Source: Plakobranchus ocellatus (lineage: Eukaryota; Mollusca; Gastropoda; Plakobranchidae). Taken from it: 23,582 nt of DNA. Both the position numbers and the translations under genes were made by a program. This document shows positions 19,926 through 23,582 of the stretch, piece by piece. The notes under the pieces are model-generated. The model was not told the DNA's origin. It saw only the letters and a list, made by a program, of their open reading frames with translations, and ran no database searches. Position 1 is the first letter of the stretch, and each line of letters opens with the position of its first letter. Where the stretch lies: the NCBI GenBank assembly GCA_019648995.1, contig BLXT01002349.1, forward strand, positions 275,169 to 298,750, given 5' to 3'.

Positions 19926-20469
19926 CTGATGAATGAAAGAAGAAGAGAGAAATAAAAATGACAGCTGTAAAAAAAAAGTTCATTTTTAAAGAGTCATGTT
20001 AAACTGCTTAAATTTGTGTGCATGGATTTTTCATACAAATACTATGATCTCATGATCCTGGTTAAATACCATTACATCTCAAGTTGCTAACATATAGGAT
20101 TCTAAACCTCAATTATAATCTTTAAAATCTAGATTTAAGAATGATCTCCAATTATGCACACAGAGCTATGTTCCAAAAATAAGGAAAGCACATAAAACTT
20201 GTAACTGGTTTCTAAAATGTACCAACAATTATCATCAATTACTATATCATTCATTAACAAAAAAATATTTTTAACTTTTGGGAGAAAAATGAAATCCTCA
20301 ATAAAATTTTAGTTAATGGTGGCTGAGTTTATAAATCGTTGACTAGCTCCAATTCAGGAATGAAGTTTTAAATAAGCTTAAGCGATGTTAAGAAAATAAT
20401 TTTGTGTCTCATTTTCACTCCGCATTTAGGATGACTAGAGGTCACTCCTGTATATTATATATCGAGAGG
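19926..20469. other. No gene recognised
   Basis: AT-rich sequence. Neither a gene nor the second end of the neighbouring mariner remnant could be placed with confidence. Confidence 0.55.
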
Positions 20470-20470
20470 G

Positions 20471-20814
20471 TATGTACAGTTCCCATATGACACTTCTCTT
20501 AATTGTGTGTAGGTGACTTTTTTTTTTAAGCAAAGGTTGAGTGATTGTCACAAATGCAGCAATACAGCTTCCTTTAATTGCTCATTCGAGTCATATTGCG
20601 TTTTGAAAACTATTTTCTTTCCATAACCTCAAAGAGAATTGTCACAAGTGCTGAAATCAGGGCTCTGCGGAGGCCATGACATGGGAGCTAGTGAATTCAT
20701 AGACCTATGACCAATCCATCTGTCAGGAAAAGTGGCATATAGATCTAGTTAAAATCAGGATGTCATAAGATAATACCATATAGGAGCAACCTGGGACTTA
20801 TGGACCACCCTGTA
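20471..20814 (-). mobile_element. Internally deleted Tc1/mariner-superfamily element
   Basis: The minus strand starts TACAGGGTGGTCCATAAGTC at 20814, which has the form of a Tc1/mariner-type terminal repeat beside TA. After only about 80 bp it goes straight into the C-terminal third of a transposase, so the N-terminal two thirds are gone. A weak partner (TACAGTTCCCATATGAC, plus strand, near 20473) may be the other end. That end is uncertain. Confidence 0.55.
20525..20736 (-). pseudogene. Tc1/mariner-type DDE transposase, C-terminal fragment
   Basis: From 20736 downward the minus strand reads ATFPDRWIGHRSMNSLAPMS and then WPPQSPDFSTCDNSL. A TGA then sits where the family has the Trp of LWGY, followed by GYGKKIVFKTQYDSNEQLKE and AV. 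WPP-SPD-TPCD--LWGY is the region around the third catalytic Asp of this superfamily; the Asp of TCD is present. Another in-frame TGA follows. About 70 residues survive and the piece cannot make an active enzyme. Confidence 0.75.
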
Positions 20815-20907
20815 TTACTATGAGCAGTTTAGTTTCATTGATTTTGGCCACTTTTGTTGATTCGGAAGTCTTGCCTCTAATGTGAAATAAATTTATAGGC
20901 CTAGATT

Positions 20908-21026
20908 TCTTAAGATCTAGATCAAGATTTATAATGGATCTAATCTAGAATCTAGATCTAGATACATAAGGACTCTAGACTAAACCTAGGTTAGGCATAA
21001 ATGTAATCTAGATCTAGATCTAGCAA
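20908..21026. repeat. GATCTA-rich simple sequence
   Basis: Multiple AGATCTAGATCTAG runs (20908-20930, 20945-20962, 21005-21023). A further copy lies at 21611-21626, inside the piggyBac element between its first two coding blocks. Confidence 0.75.
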
Positions 21027-21052
21027 AATAGGATCTTGCTTTTAACCACTTA

Positions 21053-21111
21053 GCTGCCCAGCGCCCGAATTCGGACTCCACCGTCAGGCTGCCCAGCCCC
21101 TGAATTCAGAC
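21053..21111 (+). repeat. Two subterminal copies of a 24-bp motif in the piggyBac left end
   Basis: GCTGCCCAGCGCCCGAATTC+GGAC at 21053 and GCTGCCCAGCCCCTGAATTC+AGAC at 21088 are 35 bp apart and differ at three positions. Repeated terminal/subterminal motifs are typical transposase-binding sites in this superfamily. Binding here is inferred. Confidence 0.7.
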
Positions 21112-21235
21112 GATATTTGGTCGGCTGTATTGAACTAGCCTTGCCACACGAAAAAATCAGCTATGTCCATCCAAACTGAACTTAGATGGCTACCCACTGT
21201 TTTTGACGGTTTCCAAGCACCTTTTATGACAGAAA

Positions 21236-23183
21236 ATGTCCGCTTTAAACGATTCTGACAACAATTTTGATGAGACAAGTGAGGAGAAGATCTCAGATGA
21301 TGAAGATAAAGATGAGTTGAGGGTCTAGCATGAATTTATCGCTTGATTTATAAAGAAATAAGTCAAAAATCGGTCTCAAACTTGCAGCAGAGATCAACTG
21401 AATGATAAATGCTTACAGTGTCATTTTGTAACCAAGCTTCATGGCAATGACCGTTGCTCAAGTTAATGAGTATGCAGCGGTTGCATCAATCATCTATTGT
21501 TATTTTTTGTTTCAAAATCAGCTGTACAGCACTAGTTTTTACACCAGTTCTGATGAAAATAAGGTCTAAATCTATTTGCCATTGATAAGGATTCTTCTTT
21601 ACTTGTCAATTAGATCTAGATCTAGCAGGTAGACTTGATTTTACAGTACAGTAGGAGGTCTTCCTTCTTCAGATCAGCCTGAGGAGCAAACTGATGAAGA
21701 TGAGCTTGATGCAGCTGGTGATGATGCACTTCAAGGCCTCTGGATGCCCAATGTGGGGGAAGACATTGTGGATCAGAACATCAATTTCATAGCAAATCAA
21801 GGCCCCAGGATCCACCTACCGACCACAGCAAGTCCTCTTGAATATTTTCAACTGTTTGCTACAGGGGAATTCTTCAACATTATAGTCAAGGAGACTAACC
21901 GGTATGCCACACAATGGATTGAAGGACATCAAGAGTATATATAAACAACCCCATTCAGTGGTTCACAGATGAATTTCAGAGGGAGAAACCTTAGAGGAGG
22001 AGATCGGTGCCTTCATAGGTATTATTCTCAATGTAGGCCTTATAAAAAAAAACCAAGCATCGAATCCTACTGGGATACAAATAACGAAAGTCAGAGCACC
22101 CCGTGATTTGTAAAACATTTCAATCGAAATCAATTTCAATTTCTGATGAAGTTTTTACATTTTGCTGACAACACCACTATTCCACCAGCTGATGACCCAA
22201 ACCACAAATTATGTAAAGTGCAAGAAATTGTTGATTTACTGAAACTCAGTTTTCGCAGACGCTATAAAACCGCATGAAGATGTGTTCCACCTGCGACAGT
22301 ACATTCAATCAAAACACTATGTCATATTTGGCATCAAAGTCTGGTGTGTATGTGACTCATCTAGTCACTACACTTGCAATTTTGAGATCTACAAGATGGC
22401 GCATGAGGAACTAGATTGAACTGAGGAAGGAGTCACATACAATTTAGTTTTCCGTCTGCCCACACAAACTGATCTTCTGTATCAAGAATATCATCTTGCA
22501 GTTGATAATTATTTCAGTTTTTCAAAACTATTCTATGACTTGTTTCAAAACCACACTCTTGAAACAGGCACCGTTAGAACAAATAGAAAAGGCCTGCCAA
22601 AAGAACTCCAGAAGGCCAAAATGAGGAACAAGGAAGTGTGTGAACGACAGCAGTGAAATTTATTGTTCGTAGCCTAAAAGGATGGCAGTAAGAGACCAGT
22701 TCTCATATCAACTAGAGCAACAGTAGGGTTCCAACATGTCAGAAATGCAAGAGGACAGGATACCCACAGGCCAAAAATAGTGGCTATCTGTAAATACTCA
22801 ATGGGCGGGGTTGACATGAGTGACGCTTGTCTCTATGCTTGTGTCTCGGAGAGACAAACCATGAAATGGACATTGAAACTGGTGCTTGCCCTCCTCGGTT
22901 GAGCATTGCCTAACTTTTACATGTTGTACAATGAACATACAACTAATCCAAAGCTCACCAGATACATTATTGTAGTTCATGTTCTTGAGGCTTTGGTTGG
23001 TAACTATCAGCCTGGTAAGTCTTCAGAAAACGTCACTCCAGGATAAAAATTGAAGCACCTTGCCTGGGCTCCCCGTGATGATCCAGCACCTATACAACCA
23101 CCAGAGTATGCCCATGCTGCGGCCAGACCTACTCATATCATTGCCCTAACACAGGGATAGGAACTTGCTGTGATGATAAATAG
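21236..23183 (+). pseudogene. piggyBac transposase (PGBD-like), broken
   Basis: The acidic N-terminus starts at ATG 21236 (MSALNDSDNNFDETSEEKIS, stopping at 21326). It resumes at 21654 (SSDQPEEQTDEDELDAAGDD) and runs to 21944 with FFNIIVKETNRYATQW, the usual N-terminal landmark. About 22050-22275 gives KPSIESYWDTN and FNRNQFQFLMKFLHFADNTT. A jump to LRQYIQSKHYVIFGIKVW (about 22290) shows that around 80 codons with the first catalytic Asp (normally DE-M--FKGR) are missing. VDNYFSFSKLF (near 22500) and SMGGVDMSD (near 22800) carry the second and third Asp. The tail HCPNTGIGTCCDDK, in a shifted frame, is the remnant of the C-terminal Cys-rich domain, ending at 23183. At least five in-frame stops and several frameshifts rule out function. 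Confidence 0.88.
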
Positions 23184-23304
23184 GCTTCTATCATTGTTCC
23201 TAGTGTGTTTTTCTTTATCACTTGTTTGTCTGTTCTATACAGCTTTTGCAAATAAGCACCTAATGCACATGCAGATCTATGACCAAGGGTAATAACTGTT
23301 CCAA

Positions 23305-23540
23305 TTTTGGTGCTTTTTCGTTTGCTCCCACATTCACTTTTTACATAGGCCTAGCTAAATTATCCGACAGGAACAAACGAAAAAGTGCAAAATTGTGTAG
23401 ATTTTGTGTGGAAATAGTACTATTTTCATTATAACTTGGCCTGCGACCTCTTCATTTCGTCTATAGCTTATGAAAATAGAGCTGGATCGGATATATAGCT
23501 ATATAAAAAGTCGGGATGGGAGCAAACGAAAAAGCACCCA
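23305..23540. mobile_element. Small foldback element with three arms
   Basis: Left arm TTTTGGTGCTTTTTCGTTTG+CTCCCA (23305-23330) is the inverse of the right arm TGGGAGCAAACGAAAAAGCA+CCCA (23517-23540) over 22 bp without mismatch. A third, inverted copy, GGAACAAACGAAAAAGTGCA+AAATTG (23370-23395), lies between them and pairs with the left arm even further outward (AAAATTGG). The interior is non-coding. There is no clear target-site duplication. It lies just downstream of the piggyBac remnant. Confidence 0.65.
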
Positions 23541-23582
23541 AACTTCTATGGACCCAAATATCCCATAATTTTTTTTCTCCCC

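Larger units (their letters stand above)
21042..23183 (+). mobile_element. piggyBac-type DNA transposon, 3' end not found
   Basis: TTAA at 21042-21045, the obligatory piggyBac target, is followed by CCACTTAGCTGCCCAGCGCC, a typical left end. A 5' leader and a transposase reading frame in the same orientation follow. No matching right end (GGCAGCTAAGTGG then TTAA) is seen before 23582. The element is either cut by deletion or extends past the window. Confidence 0.82.

Noticed and set aside
21236..21944. piggyBac coding blocks as a live domesticated gene
   Set aside because: Multiple stops, frameshifts and loss of the first catalytic Asp region show a pseudogene, not an exapted gene.
1..23582. 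CRISPR array, bacterial operons or rRNA genes
   Set aside because: No regularly spaced identical repeats with unique spacers and no rRNA-like sequence; the window is eukaryotic.

Overview
The window is eukaryotic nuclear DNA, strongly AT-rich, with many short poly(A)/poly(T) runs, GT-AG introns, minisatellites and decayed DNA transposons. There are no operons, bacterial ribosome-binding sites or dense ORFs. One conserved metazoan gene is clear: TMEM168, on the minus strand. Its divergence from the human protein (as I recall it), the intron sizes and the transposon types suggest an invertebrate, possibly a mollusc. The species is an inference and is not proven.

Layout. Positions 1-7000 are almost free of recognisable genes. 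They hold a tRNA-SINE-like scrap (about 150-240), a 28-29 bp minisatellite (1498-2038), a tRNA-derived SINE on the minus strand (about 4028-4157), an isolated open reading frame (3217-3459) and a short exon-like ORF with its own AATAAA (5730-5897). Positions 7771-17288 carry TMEM168 in six coding exons, which join in phase to a 748-codon reading frame. The gene begins with an exon whose acceptor lies immediately before two upstream ORFs. The second uORF ends on the main start codon in an ATGA overlap. The likely poly(A) signal is at 7030-7035.

Two TMEM168 introns have taken in transposons. A 2358-bp terminal-inverted-repeat element (12789-15146) sits between coding exons 2 and 3. A 156-bp MITE (8303-8458) sits between coding exons 5 and 6. 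Positions 17289-20450 are the upstream flank, with a GAT microsatellite, a GC-richer block (18580-18870) and an exon-like island (19795-19925) on the minus strand. From 20450 to the end the window is a transposon graveyard. It holds a Tc1/mariner transposase tail (minus strand), GATCTA-rich sequence, a piggyBac element with a clean TTAA and left end but a broken transposase (21042-23183), and a small three-armed foldback element (23305-23540).

The most interesting reading is in TMEM168 itself. The C-terminal soluble half (about residues 471-590) has the spacing and hallmark strands of a caspase-like fold, a Tyr-Tyr-Ser-Gly strand and a Leu-Asp-x-x strand. The catalytic His and Cys positions are replaced by Asp528 and Glu570. 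This would make it a membrane-anchored pseudo-protease.
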